Source of the DNA: Archaeoglobaceae archaeon
GTDB taxonomy: Archaea > Halobacteriota > Archaeoglobi > Archaeoglobales > Archaeoglobaceae
Length of the DNA: 23,246 nt
Direction: 5' to 3'
Assembly: GCA_027016055.1 (NCBI GenBank)
Contig: JALWBF010000035.1
Location: 17,853-41,098 of the forward strand
Shown here: positions 1 through 7,001 of the stretch, one piece after another
Position numbering within the stretch: position 1 is the first letter of the stretch
Layout: every line of letters begins with the position of its first letter
Notes under the pieces: generated by a model
Told to the model about the DNA's origin: nothing
What the model saw: only the letters and a program-made list of their open reading frames with translations
Databases searched by the model: none
Program-made: the position numbers and the translations under genes

Positions 1-190
1 ATCTTCTAACCCAAGTGTGCGTGTCGACGATCCAAAGATCAACATCAAAATGGGGCTCAATCGTTCTTCTAATAACTTCCGCACTTTTTATAGTTGTAAT
101 CCAAACAACTCTATCAAAATCAGGAAGGAATTTGAATATCATTCTTGTTTTTCCCGTTCCCGGCTCACCTATAATCAGAACATCGCCCAT
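1..190 (-). CDS. P-loop ATPase of the KaiC/RAD55 type, partial (5' part only)
   Basis: The gene starts with ATG at 190 and runs leftwards off the window, so only the first 63 codons are visible. The N-terminus is a beta strand followed by a textbook Walker A motif (GEPGTGKT, residues 8-15) that begins within eight residues of the start, as in archaeal KaiC/RAD55-like RecA-superfamily ATPases. After it comes a predicted alternation of helices and strands, including WITT and LWIVDTHTW. An in-frame TGA directly precedes the GGG before the start, so no longer N-terminus is possible in this frame. A GAGGG-type ribosome site lies just upstream. Family assignment is inferred from Walker A position and spacing; another small P-loop NTPase cannot be excluded without the rest of the gene. 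Confidence 0.65.
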   Translation of the reverse strand, partial: MGDVLIIGEPGTGKTRMIFKFLPDFDRVVWITTIKSAEVIRRTIEPHFDVDLWIVDTHTWVRR

Positions 191-293
191 CCCTCATCCC
201 TCGAACGATTGTGTTTTTATTTTTAGCTGTATTTAAAGACTGCTGTTTAATGATGACTTTCAAGCTTCATTTGGTATATAAAACACGGTCAAA

Positions 294-1424
294 CTACGAA
301 TTCATAAACCTTTCGAGTCTTCTTATAAATTCTTCGATGTTGCTTCGTGATGTTGCGTAGCTGACCCTTACCCAGTTCTTATATGCCACCCCAAAAGCTT
401 CTCCCGGCGTTACGGCTACGAACTCTTTTTTCAGCAGTTCTTCGCTGAACTTAACGCCATCCATTCCGACTTCCATGAACAGATAGAAGGCTCCTTTCGG
501 CGGAGCGTAGCTTATTCCGAGCTCATCCAAACCTTTAACAAGAATGTCCCTTCTGGCTTTGAATTCCTTCACCATCTCCTCAACGAAGCTCTGATCACCC
601 TTCAAAGCAGCTACTCCGGCGTATTGAACGAACGATGTCGGATGACTTACCGAGTGCGACTGGATCTTATTCATGTCCTTTATTATCTCCTCCTTCGCAA
701 CGGCATAACCCAAACGCCAGCCCGTCATCGAATAAGCTTTTGAGAACCCGTTTATCGTTATAGTCCTTTCGAACATGTCATCGAATGAAGCTATGCTTAT
801 GTGCTCCCCCTCAAACACTATCTTCTCGTAAATTTCGTCCGAAAGAACGAGGAGATCGTGATCCACAGCGATATCTCTAACCTTCTTCAGAAACTCTTTC
901 GGATAAACGACGCCTAGGGGATTGCTAGGAGTATTTATTATGATCATCTTCGTTTTGGGAGTTACGTATTCTTCTATGGGTGCGTCTTCAAATCCCTCGG
1001 CATGGGGAACCCAAACGGGCTTTCCTTCCGCCATAAGTATGCATGGTTCGTAGCTGACCCAAGAAGGATCGAGAAGAATCACCTCGTCACCCTTCTCAAT
1101 CGTAGCCATTATTGCTTCGAAAATCGCATACTTGGCTCCCGGAGTAACTATGATGTTGTCCGGTTTCGCAGGAATGCGGTTCTCGTTCTGAAGCTTCTCG
1201 GCTATGGCTTCCAAAAGTTCCGGAATTCCCCTCGTAGGAGTGTAGAAGACCTTTCCTTCATTTAGAGCTTTAATAGCGGCATCAACGATGTGCTTCGGCG
1301 TAACGAAATCCGGCTCGCCGACGCTCATGTTTATTACTGGCTTTCCCTGCTTTGCAAGCTCTTTAGCTATCGCAGAAATCCTCAGCGTTGCTGAGGGCTT
1401 AATCCCACTAAGTCTATCGACCAT
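294..1424 (-). CDS. aspC: Class I/II pyridoxal-phosphate aminotransferase (aspartate aminotransferase-like)
   Basis: A 376-residue fold-type I PLP aminotransferase, probably transferring amino groups between aspartate (or an aromatic amino acid) and 2-oxoglutarate in the cytoplasm. Visible signatures are VGEPDF near residue 35, TPSNPLG with the cofactor-contacting Asn at about 168, LSDEIY with Asp196 and Tyr199 that bind the pyridine ring, the Schiff-base Lys229 in GFSKAYSMTGWRLGY, and the C-terminal VRVSYATS arginine region for substrate carboxylate. Length is normal for archaeal AspC-like enzymes. A GTG at 1439 would add five residues, but the ATG at 1424 fits the leaderless rule here: a TTTTTAAAC box is centred about 27 bp upstream. 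Substrate specificity cannot be read from sequence. It stands alone, transcribed away from lumazine synthase. Confidence 0.9.
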   Translation of the reverse strand: MVDRLSGIKPSATLRISAIAKELAKQGKPVINMSVGEPDFVTPKHIVDAAIKALNEGKVFYTPTRGIPELLEAIAEKLQNENRIPAKPDNIIVTPGAKYAIFEAIMATIEKGDEVILLDPSWVSYEPCILMAEGKPVWVPHAEGFEDAPIEEYVTPKTKMIIINTPSNPLGVVYPKEFLKKVRDIAVDHDLLVLSDEIYEKIVFEGEHISIASFDDMFERTITINGFSKAYSMTGWRLGYAVAKEEIIKDMNKIQSHSVSHPTSFVQYAGVAALKGDQSFVEEMVKEFKARRDILVKGLDELGISYAPPKGAFYLFMEVGMDGVKFSEELLKKEFVAVTPGEAFGVAYKNWVRVSYATSRSNIEEFIRRLERFMNS

Positions 1425-1446
1425 GCGATTGAGAATCACTTCACAT

Positions 1447-1458
1447 ATGTTTAAAAAT
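1447..1458 (-). promoter_or_regulatory. TATA-like box of the aminotransferase gene
   Basis: On the minus strand an AT-rich box reading AATTTTTAAACA lies centred about 27 bp before the ATG at 1424. This agrees with transcription starting at or next to that codon. The position favours ATG 1424 over GTG 1439, which would lie between box and start site. Confidence 0.45.
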
Positions 1459-1502
1459 TTTATCTTTTTGTAAAATATACTACTTAAAATATTTTAATAA
1501 AT

Positions 1503-1940
1503 TTATTTTTTCTCTTTAGATTTGTCGTATTCCCTAAGCCTTTTAACTAGCTTAACAGCCGCTTCGACGGCTCTCTTCGCGTAATCCACTCTTTCCTGTG
1601 CCGCCAATCTACCCATGCCCGGACCTGCTATTCCCAAAGTTACGGGTTTGTTGTATTCCAAGCTCAGATCCATGATCTTCCTTGCAGCATGCTGGGCTAC
1701 GACCTCATCGTGCTCCGTTTCCCCTTCTATGATACTTCCGATTGTAACCACAGCATCCACATCTCCCTTCTCAAGAATTCTCTTCACGGCAATGGGGACA
1801 TCGAAGGCCCCGGGAACCCTTATCACATCTGTTATTTCCGCACCCAAAAATTCGGCGTGCTCCCTGGCAAGAATTTCCATCATATAAGTTATATCCCTGT
1901 TGAACTCCGCAACCACCATTCCGAGCCTGATCTTTTCCAT
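1503..1940 (-). CDS. ribH: 6,7-dimethyl-8-ribityllumazine synthase
   Basis: The penultimate enzyme of riboflavin synthesis. It condenses 5-amino-6-ribitylamino-uracil with 3,4-dihydroxy-2-butanone 4-phosphate and usually assembles into 60-mer or pentameric cytoplasmic shells. The 145-residue protein shows the family's AEFN substrate-aromatic-binding segment (residues 11-14), VPGAFDVP (42-49), GSIIEGETEHDEVV with the catalytic His at residue 77, and the GIAGPG loop. The C-terminus ends in a short lysine-rich tail. ATG 1940 is supported by a TATATA box centred at about 1965, giving an essentially leaderless message. No other rib genes are in the window, so the gene is a separate transcription unit. 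Confidence 0.96.
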   Translation of the reverse strand: MEKIRLGMVVAEFNRDITYMMEILAREHAEFLGAEITDVIRVPGAFDVPIAVKRILEKGDVDAVVTIGSIIEGETEHDEVVAQHAARKIMDLSLEYNKPVTLGIAGPGMGRLAAQERVDYAKRAVEAAVKLVKRLREYDKSKEKK

Positions 1941-1961
1941 AATTTGCAGAGCTTCGGAACG

Positions 1962-1969
1962 GTATATAT
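1962..1969 (-). promoter_or_regulatory. TATA box of ribH
   Basis: The minus strand reads AATATATACC 22-29 bp before the ribH start. The expected archaeal transcription start, about 26 bp downstream of the box centre, falls on the ATG itself. Confidence 0.6.
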
Positions 1970-2046
1970 TGATTTTTTGTTTCGTTCGAATTCCAAGAAT
2001 AGTATTAATAAAATTTTAATATAAAACGAATTAAATAACACAAAAA

Positions 2047-2199
2047 TTAAATTGCCGGAACCCTCTTCTTCAAAGCCGGCGGGCGGGGCTTCATCAAAAT
2101 CCTGTTACCGCACTTTGTGCATTGTATCAGATTTCTCTCCAAATCTACATCAACTTCAGCACCGCAAACCAGGCATATGTATGTGCCCAATTCCGACAC
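2047..2199 (-). CDS. rpoP: DNA-directed RNA polymerase subunit Rpo12 (P)
   Basis: A 50-residue zinc-ribbon subunit of archaeal RNA polymerase, equivalent to eukaryotic Rpb12/ABC10-alpha, located at the Rpo3/Rpo11 platform. Two zinc-binding pairs are visible, CLVC at residues 9-12 and CTKC at 27-30, followed by the family's basic tail (GNRILMKPRPP). It starts with GTG at 2199, five bases after the eL43 stop codon. The GGGGG run just before the GTG can act as ribosome site. This close spacing shows co-transcription with eL43, a pairing conserved in many archaea. The gene is short enough to be missed by length-filtered gene finding. Confidence 0.93.
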   Translation of the reverse strand: MSELGTYICLVCGAEVDVDLERNLIQCTKCGNRILMKPRPPALKKRVPAI

Positions 2200-2203
2200 C
2201 CCC

Positions 2204-2452
2204 TTATTTTCCTATCTGCTCAAGAATCTTCGTCGCAGCAAACGGGACATAGCAGCCTCCGGCAAACTTGTATCCGCAGGCTTTGCACTCCCAGATACCC
2301 GATCCGACTCTCTTAACAGCCATCTTTCCGCATCTCTTGCATACATACTTCCGCCTCTGAAGCTCCTCGATCTTGACTATCATCCTCCTAACTCTAAGTC
2401 CGTATCTTGGCCCGAATCTTCCTGCCATTTTTACCTTCTTTGTTCTTGCCAT
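2204..2452 (-). CDS. rpl37ae: Large ribosomal subunit protein eL43 (L37Ae)
   Basis: An 82-residue zinc-ribbon protein of the 50S subunit. It begins MARTKKVKMAGRFGPRYG, the typical archaeal L37Ae N-terminus, and has zinc pairs CKRC (residues 38-41) and CKAC (56-59) within the conserved context WECKACGYKFAGG. An in-frame start further upstream (2479) would add nine residues unlike the family and would lie over the promoter. A TATA-like GTATTAAATG preceded by CGAAA, centred near 2481, places transcription initiation almost on ATG 2452. It leads a two-gene operon with rpoP. Confidence 0.95.
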   Translation of the reverse strand: MARTKKVKMAGRFGPRYGLRVRRMIVKIEELQRRKYVCKRCGKMAVKRVGSGIWECKACGYKFAGGCYVPFAATKILEQIGK

Positions 2453-2476
2453 ACCAAAAATTCTGCACGAAATCAA

Positions 2477-2492
2477 CATTTAATACTTTCGT
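2477..2492 (-). promoter_or_regulatory. BRE/TATA promoter of the eL43-Rpo12 operon
   Basis: The minus strand reads ACGAAAGTATTAAATG, a CGAAAG BRE-like element followed by TATTAAAT. The TATA part is centred about 28 bp upstream of ATG 2452, giving a leaderless or nearly leaderless transcript. Confidence 0.6.
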
Positions 2493-2575
2493 TGAAATAG
2501 ATCGACGGATTAGACTTGATAACATCGGGCAAACTGGAAGCTCATGAGTATTTCATCATCATAGCCAACAATCGT

Positions 2576-2587
2576 AAATATTTTAAA
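2576..2587 (+). promoter_or_regulatory. TATA-like box of the GH130-like gene
   Basis: The plus strand reads AAATATTTTAAA with its centre near 2581. Initiation about 26 bp downstream falls at 2605-2611, matching either the first ATG or the second Met codon at 2611. Confidence 0.5.
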
Positions 2588-2604
2588 GTTGAATCTTATT
2601 CAGA

Positions 2605-3648
2605 ATGGAGATGTTCAGACCTATCTGCAAGACAAATGATATTAGGAGAGAAAATAAAACTGTAGACATAGTAAAGAGAAGGGGAGTAATAATCGCGAAC
2701 AAGGTTCATCTTAAAAAGTATCCGATAGACAACCCCGTCACTATTTTTAACGCATCGATAATGGTCGACGAAGACGAACTGATAGTTTACGGTAGAATAG
2801 TCTTAGGATACTTCACGTATGCAAGTGCCATTGCTGAATTTAGAGTCCCTATAAGGGATGTTTTCAACAATCTCTTCACATGTCACTACACGGCTGAGAT
2901 AATACTTTATCCGAATAACAAATTTGACCTCTGGGGCGTTGAAGATCCGAGAGCTTACGAAATAGACGGTAAATGGCTAATAACCTACAGCGGTAGAACC
3001 GTGAACTACTTCGATCCTTCGATAAGGGTGGAAAGAACTTTACCCGTTACCGCAATTCTTGATAAAGACGGCTGGCGAAAACTCTGCGTTTTTAGATTGC
3101 CCGAAGCTCTGAGGGGATTTTTGATCAGTGATAAGGATGCATTTCTGGTTAAGATGAAGGACGGTCTGAAGCTTTTCCACAGACCGCATATGAGGGACGA
3201 AAGGTTTTACTTAGCCATGAGCGATGTTCCGGAGGATATATTCAGTTTTAATGAGTTTAGGGATATAAGTGTAAGGGATACCGTGCTCGTTTTGGAGCAG
3301 GCTAAGTTTGAAGACAAAATAGGCTGGGGAACTCCACCAGTTAAAGTTGATGGGGAATACCTGTTCCTACTCCACAGCGTGGATGCGGAGACGAAAGTAT
3401 ATAGGGTGTTTGCGATACTTATGAACGATAACGCCGAAGTTACCGCAGTTACTCCTTATTACATCATGGAACCGAAGGAGAGCTATGAAGTTTACGGAGA
3501 CAGACCGTTTACAGTATTTCCCTGCGGTGCCCAGCTTATAGACGATACCCTAATAATATCATACGGTGCCGGGGATTCCGCAATAGGTATCGGCGAAATC
3601 GACGCATCGGAACTTATGTCGATACTGGATTCGAACAGAATAGAATGA
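2605..3648 (+). CDS. GH130-like five-bladed beta-propeller glycosidase or glycoside phosphorylase
   Basis: A 347-residue protein resembling glycoside hydrolase family 130, whose members mostly phosphorolyse beta-mannosides and adopt a five-bladed propeller. Supporting motifs are LWGVEDPRAYEIDGKWLITY (residues 109-128), with the EDPR Asp114 at the usual general-acid position, FHRPH, GWGTPPVKVDGEYLFLLH, and the closing TVFPCGAQLIDDTLIISYG followed by GAGDSAIGIGEID. These blade repeats (DG-K/E-L-x-L/Y-Y) recur as expected. It has no signal peptide, so it should be cytoplasmic. Substrate is unknown; archaeal members may act on compatible-solute or glycan mannosides. It stands alone, convergent with tRNA-Phe, whose mature 3' end lies two bases past its stop codon. 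An inactive propeller is possible. Confidence 0.72.
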   Translation: MEMFRPICKTNDIRRENKTVDIVKRRGVIIANKVHLKKYPIDNPVTIFNASIMVDEDELIVYGRIVLGYFTYASAIAEFRVPIRDVFNNLFTCHYTAEIILYPNNKFDLWGVEDPRAYEIDGKWLITYSGRTVNYFDPSIRVERTLPVTAILDKDGWRKLCVFRLPEALRGFLISDKDAFLVKMKDGLKLFHRPHMRDERFYLAMSDVPEDIFSFNEFRDISVRDTVLVLEQAKFEDKIGWGTPPVKVDGEYLFLLHSVDAETKVYRVFAILMNDNAEVTAVTPYYIMEPKESYEVYGDRPFTVFPCGAQLIDDTLIISYGAGDSAIGIGEIDASELMSILDSNRIE

Positions 3649-3649
3649 G

Positions 3650-3723
3650 TGCCCGGACCCGGATTTGAACCGGGGACTACGCGGTCTTCAGCCGCGCGCT
3701 CTCCCTGGCTGAGCTACCCGGGC
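3650..3723 (-). tRNA. tRNA-Phe (GAA)
   Basis: The minus strand folds into a complete cloverleaf. Acceptor GCCCGGG pairs with TCCGGGC (one G-U at the base), the D arm is GCTC/GAGC, the anticodon stem is CGCGG/CCGCG with loop CTGAAGA, the variable loop is TAGTC, and the T arm is CCCGG-TTCAAAT-CCGGG. The anticodon is GAA, so it reads UUY phenylalanine codons. The discriminator base is A. CCA is not encoded, since the next bases are CTC. There is no intron. Confidence 0.97.
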
Positions 3724-3744
3724 TCACACTATTATTGAACAGAA

Positions 3745-3762
3745 GGGTATTTTTAATTTTTG
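3745..3762 (-). promoter_or_regulatory. TATA-like box of tRNA-Phe
   Basis: Upstream of the tRNA on the minus strand is an AT-rich box (AAAAATTAAAAATACC) centred roughly 30 bp before the mature 5' end. It would start a precursor with a short 5' leader. Confidence 0.45.
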
Positions 3763-3813
3763 GTTTTCCAGACCGGAATTTTCCACTATAATTTATTATT
3801 ATGAAAAATTCAA

Positions 3814-4530
3814 TTATAGATATTTAAAGATGATCCAAACTAAAAGATCGCCCATTAAGATGGCAACGACGAGTCCGGCTGTCATAAATATGAGGAAAGG
3901 CAGAGCTGGAGTAACCCAAATCCTATCGACTATTCCCCTTTCCTTGGCTTCCTTCAACCTTTTCAGCATCAACTCGTCCGGCTCGATTCCTCTAACAACT
4001 CTAACGATGTTCCAGTTTTCATCGACGTATTCAAGCAGATTGTGGAACTTCGGAATTCTATCCGCATCCACTTTGAATCCTATGAATCTGTATATCAGCC
4101 TACCGTCTCTCTCCTTCAAATTTCGGATTAACATAATCAAAGCCAAAATCGGAGCCACTATTACCGAATTGGATAGAACAGAAAATGCAAAGATCCCTAT
4201 CCCGGTGTTGAGAATGGGAAACATTCCAATCCTCGGATAGATGGGGAACATAACGGAGAGGGCTATCAAAGCTTTCGCATCCGCTCCTCCGAAGCCGGCA
4301 ACGTAGAACATGAAGTTTGCAAGGGCAAATATTATGATGAACTGGAGAATCGCTATCGATACGTTGTAAGGATCGATAAAATACTGTATGGCATCCAAGA
4401 AAATCCCAGAGATTACCATGAAAACCCAAAGTCCATCCGGAACCTCCCTCTCCCTAAGATCGTGGATACTCGCTTTTGTAAATACCGCAAGCGTTATAAG
4501 GACCTTGATGATATTTATCAAGCTCGACAC
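3814..4530 (-). CDS. Archaeal type IV prepilin/preflagellin peptidase (aspartic, family A24)
   Basis: A 238-residue polytopic membrane protease of the PibD/FlaK/EppA group, which removes class III signal peptides from archaellins and pilins at the cytoplasmic side of the membrane. The two catalytic aspartates are visible: Asp24 in SIHDLREREVPD just after the first membrane segment, and Asp84 in the GxGD-like GFGGADAK. Hydrophobic segments flank both, with another pair around residues 100-135 and a final one at the C-terminus (about 212-236). A soluble stretch at about 138-205 is probably a cytoplasmic loop. It starts with GTG at 4530, inside the end of hom, and is the last gene of the ilvE-ACT-hom operon. 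No pilin or archaellin gene lies nearby, so the substrate is unknown. Confidence 0.85.
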   Translation of the reverse strand: MSSLINIIKVLITLAVFTKASIHDLREREVPDGLWVFMVISGIFLDAIQYFIDPYNVSIAILQFIIIFALANFMFYVAGFGGADAKALIALSVMFPIYPRIGMFPILNTGIGIFAFSVLSNSVIVAPILALIMLIRNLKERDGRLIYRFIGFKVDADRIPKFHNLLEYVDENWNIVRVVRGIEPDELMLKRLKEAKERGIVDRIWVTPALPFLIFMTAGLVVAILMGDLLVWIIFKYL

Positions 4531-5516
4531 CTGTATAGCTCGATTAGATCCGAAATAATCGCACTCGCGGTTTCCTTGCTTCCGGCTCCTTTTCCAACAA
4601 CAACCACATCTCCGGCTAAATCCGTTTTGATCAAAGCCGCATTTAGCGTTCCGCTTATTGCAAGCGGATGCTGAATCGGAATCAAACGGGGTGAAACCCT
4701 TAGAATCCCCTCGACCTTATCTACTTCAGCTATCAGTCTTATCGTGTATCCCTTATCCATCGCAACCTCGAAGGCTTCGGGCGTTATGTTCGTAATTCCA
4801 ACCCTCTCCACATCCTCGAATTTTACATCCATACCCATGAGCGAGTTCGCAATTATAACGAGCTTAGCCGCCGCATCTATTCCTTCCACATCGTAAGTCG
4901 GATCAGCTTCGGCAATTCCGAGCTCCTTAGCTTCGGCTAAGATCTGATCGTATGTCAGCTTCTCCTTCTCCATCCTCGAAAGGATGTAGTTGCACGTTCC
5001 GTTCAGAATTCCCTTAATTGCGTATATCTCGTTTCCGGCCAAGTCGTTCCTTACAAGCTTTATTATCGGCATAGCACCGCCCACAGTTGCTTCGAACATG
5101 AGCCTCGCATCTTTTCTGTAAGCCAAATCCGCAAGCTCTCTGTAGGCTACAACCAAAGGCCCCTTGTTGGACGTTATTACGTTTATCCCCCTTTTCAGGC
5201 ATTCCTTGATATGCGTTAACCCCGGCTCACCGTTTTCTATGTTCGTAACCGTAACCTCTATGCAGACGTCGAAATCCAAGGAATTTATGACGTCCAAAGT
5301 CGTTATTCCTTCAGGCAGATGTTTCCTCCTTCTCTTTATCTCAAGGGCTTTAGATAAATCTATTCCTTTCTCGTCAGCGATTCCCCCTTTCGAATCCGTT
5401 ACAGCTACAACCCTAAAATCTCCTATTAGCCTTCTCAGAGCTTCTCTCTTCTTCAGCAGAACCTCAGCTACACCTTGCCCGACCGCTCCGAATCCGAAGA
5501 TAGCTATCTTTATCAT
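4518..5516 (-). CDS. hom: Homoserine dehydrogenase
   Basis: A 332-residue NAD(P)H-dependent enzyme reducing aspartate semialdehyde to homoserine, the branch point to threonine and methionine. The N-terminal Rossmann motif is FGFGAVGQGV (residues 8-17). SNKGPL is the usual nucleotide-site and active-site segment, and the catalytic-domain signature GILNGTCNYILSRM and the EADPTYDVEGIDAAAKL block are intact. It stops after the catalytic domain and lacks the C-terminal ACT domain of longer bacterial enzymes. Its start codon overlaps the stop of the upstream ACT-domain gene in an ATGA, so the regulator is encoded as a separate, translationally coupled protein. Confidence 0.96.
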   Translation of the reverse strand: MIKIAIFGFGAVGQGVAEVLLKKREALRRLIGDFRVVAVTDSKGGIADEKGIDLSKALEIKRRRKHLPEGITTLDVINSLDFDVCIEVTVTNIENGEPGLTHIKECLKRGINVITSNKGPLVVAYRELADLAYRKDARLMFEATVGGAMPIIKLVRNDLAGNEIYAIKGILNGTCNYILSRMEKEKLTYDQILAEAKELGIAEADPTYDVEGIDAAAKLVIIANSLMGMDVKFEDVERVGITNITPEAFEVAMDKGYTIRLIAEVDKVEGILRVSPRLIPIQHPLAISGTLNAALIKTDLAGDVVVVGKGAGSKETASAIISDLIELYRCRA

Positions 5517-6013
5517 TGCAACTCCAAAGGCTCTATTACGGTTATATCCTTTTCCCTACACGTTTTCTTCAAAATATCTATCGCCTTCTTAAGATTCTCC
5601 TCATTCGTTGCTGAAATTGTTATCATGGCAGTTGAAGGCTGATTCAGCTGGGGCATGCTTATGTGCATGTCGACAACTTCCGCAAATCCGGTGGAATCTA
5701 TCCTGTTTATCGTATCTCCCAAATCTGTATGTATGATGTGTCCTATGAGCAGAAGGGATGTCGTTGCGGTAAGTCTTACTTCGTTGTAGCTCCTAATTAT
5801 AACCCCGTTTCTCCTTATCGCTTCGATCAGATCCTCAACCTTCCTCTCATCTATCTGAATTGTTATTTCCACGGGAATCCTCTTCAGAGGTGTTATCTTA
5901 TCCCTCTGATGATACACGCTGACTATGTTACCTCCAAGCCTCGAAATAGGTTCCAGGGCTTTTAAAAGCTGTCCCGGTTGATCCTTAAGCTCAACCACTA
6001 TCGTCATCAGCAT
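5513..6013 (-). CDS. ACT-domain regulatory protein, probable allosteric partner of homoserine dehydrogenase
   Basis: A 166-residue protein with an N-terminal ACT domain (MTIVVELKDQPGQLLKALEP, then GGNIVSVYHQR, residues about 3-80). The second half (RLTATTSLLLIGHIIHTDLG onward to about residue 160) also has an ACT-like beta-alpha-beta layout. ACT domains bind amino acids and control amino-acid enzymes. Position between ilvE and hom, with a four-base ATGA overlap into hom, suggests it senses threonine, isoleucine or another product and regulates Hom in trans. I chose ATG 6013 because a GGTG ribosome site lies nine bases upstream. GTG 6025 or ATG 6007 are alternatives. It overlaps the end of ilvE. 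Confidence 0.85.
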   Translation of the reverse strand: MLMTIVVELKDQPGQLLKALEPISRLGGNIVSVYHQRDKITPLKRIPVEITIQIDERKVEDLIEAIRRNGVIIRSYNEVRLTATTSLLLIGHIIHTDLGDTINRIDSTGFAEVVDMHISMPQLNQPSTAMITISATNEENLKKAIDILKKTCREKDITVIEPLELQ

Positions 6014-6890
6014 ATATCGGGACACCCTCTCGTTCCGTCAGCTTTCTGAATTCCTCCATCAGCATCTTCGTTATCTTGCCCGGCTTTCCGTCTCCAACTA
6101 TCCTTCCGTCTATCCAAGTTATCGGACATATCTCCGCAGCTGTTCCGGTTACGAAGATCTCGTCTGCAGTGTATAGGTCGTATAGACTTATGTTTGCCTC
6201 TTTAAACGGAATTCCAAGCTTCTTTATAAGCTCTATTACCACCTCTCTTGTTATCCCCTTGAGGTTGTTTATAGTTGGGGGTGTAATAACTTCGCCGTTC
6301 TTAACTATGAATATGTTGTCCCCGCTTCCCTCACTCACGTAGCCGTTGTGATCCAAGAATATCGCCTCATCTCCGCCCTTCGCATTTGCTTCGATCTTTG
6401 CAAGGATGTTGTTCAGATAATTCAGAGATTTTATGTTCGGCGGAAGGGAGTCGATGGCGTTTCTTCTAACCGCTACTGTCACAGCTTTAAGTCCTTTCTC
6501 GTATAGATCGCCATAGAGTCTTCCCCAAGGTTGGGCTATGACTATAATAGAAGGCTTACCGCATTTCCTCGGATCCAAGCCGAGGTCTCCGATACCCCTC
6601 GTCACGATCGGTCTTATGTATGCATCCCTTAGCTTGTTTCTCCTAAGCGTTTCGAGTATTATTTCCATGAACTCCTCCTTCGAGATGGGAATCTGCAAAT
6701 CGATCGCCTTTGCGGAATCGTATAGTCTGTCTATATGTTCCTTAAGCTTAAAGACCTTGCCGTTGTAGGCTCTAATCCCCTCAAAAACACCATCCCCGTA
6801 AAGGAATCCGTGGTCAAAAACGCTTATCTTAGCCTGAGTCGCTGGAACGAATTCACCGTCGATATAGACGAGCAAATCCTCCTCGAGCAT
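5991..6890 (-). CDS. ilvE: Branched-chain amino acid aminotransferase
   Basis: A 299-residue fold-type IV PLP enzyme catalysing the last step of valine, leucine and isoleucine synthesis. It has the class IV N-terminus (YIDGEFVPATQAKISVFDHG, then FLYGDGVFEGIR), the Schiff-base Lys154 in NIKSLNYLNN, YVSEGSGDNIF, and FVTGTAAEICPI, which holds the phosphate-binding and substrate loops. I place the start at ATG 6890 rather than ATG 6905: a strong CGAAAG-TTTATTATAT promoter is centred 26-27 bp upstream of 6890, so 6905 would lie upstream of the transcription start. It leads the four-gene operon with the ACT protein, hom and the A24 peptidase, linking isoleucine synthesis to threonine supply. Confidence 0.95.
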   Translation of the reverse strand: MLEEDLLVYIDGEFVPATQAKISVFDHGFLYGDGVFEGIRAYNGKVFKLKEHIDRLYDSAKAIDLQIPISKEEFMEIILETLRRNKLRDAYIRPIVTRGIGDLGLDPRKCGKPSIIVIAQPWGRLYGDLYEKGLKAVTVAVRRNAIDSLPPNIKSLNYLNNILAKIEANAKGGDEAIFLDHNGYVSEGSGDNIFIVKNGEVITPPTINNLKGITREVVIELIKKLGIPFKEANISLYDLYTADEIFVTGTAAEICPITWIDGRIVGDGKPGKITKMLMEEFRKLTEREGVPIYADDDSG

Positions 6891-6909
6891 TGATATTAAG
6901 GTCATTGAT

Positions 6910-6926
6910 AAATATAATAAACTTTC
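6910..6926 (-). promoter_or_regulatory. BRE/TATA promoter of the ilvE operon
   Basis: The minus strand reads CGAAAGTTTATTATATT. This is one of the clearest promoters in the window and is positioned for initiation at ATG 6890. Confidence 0.65.
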
Positions 6927-7001
6927 GTTAACTTTGCTTGTTAAATCTTAGCAAAGCATCGATATCTGTCTTACTTCAATTCATTAACTTACATATAAAT
7001 A

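Noticed and set aside
6890..6905. Upstream ilvE start at ATG 6905
   Set aside because: It would lie between the TATA box and the expected transcription start. ATG 6890 fits both promoter and family N-terminus.
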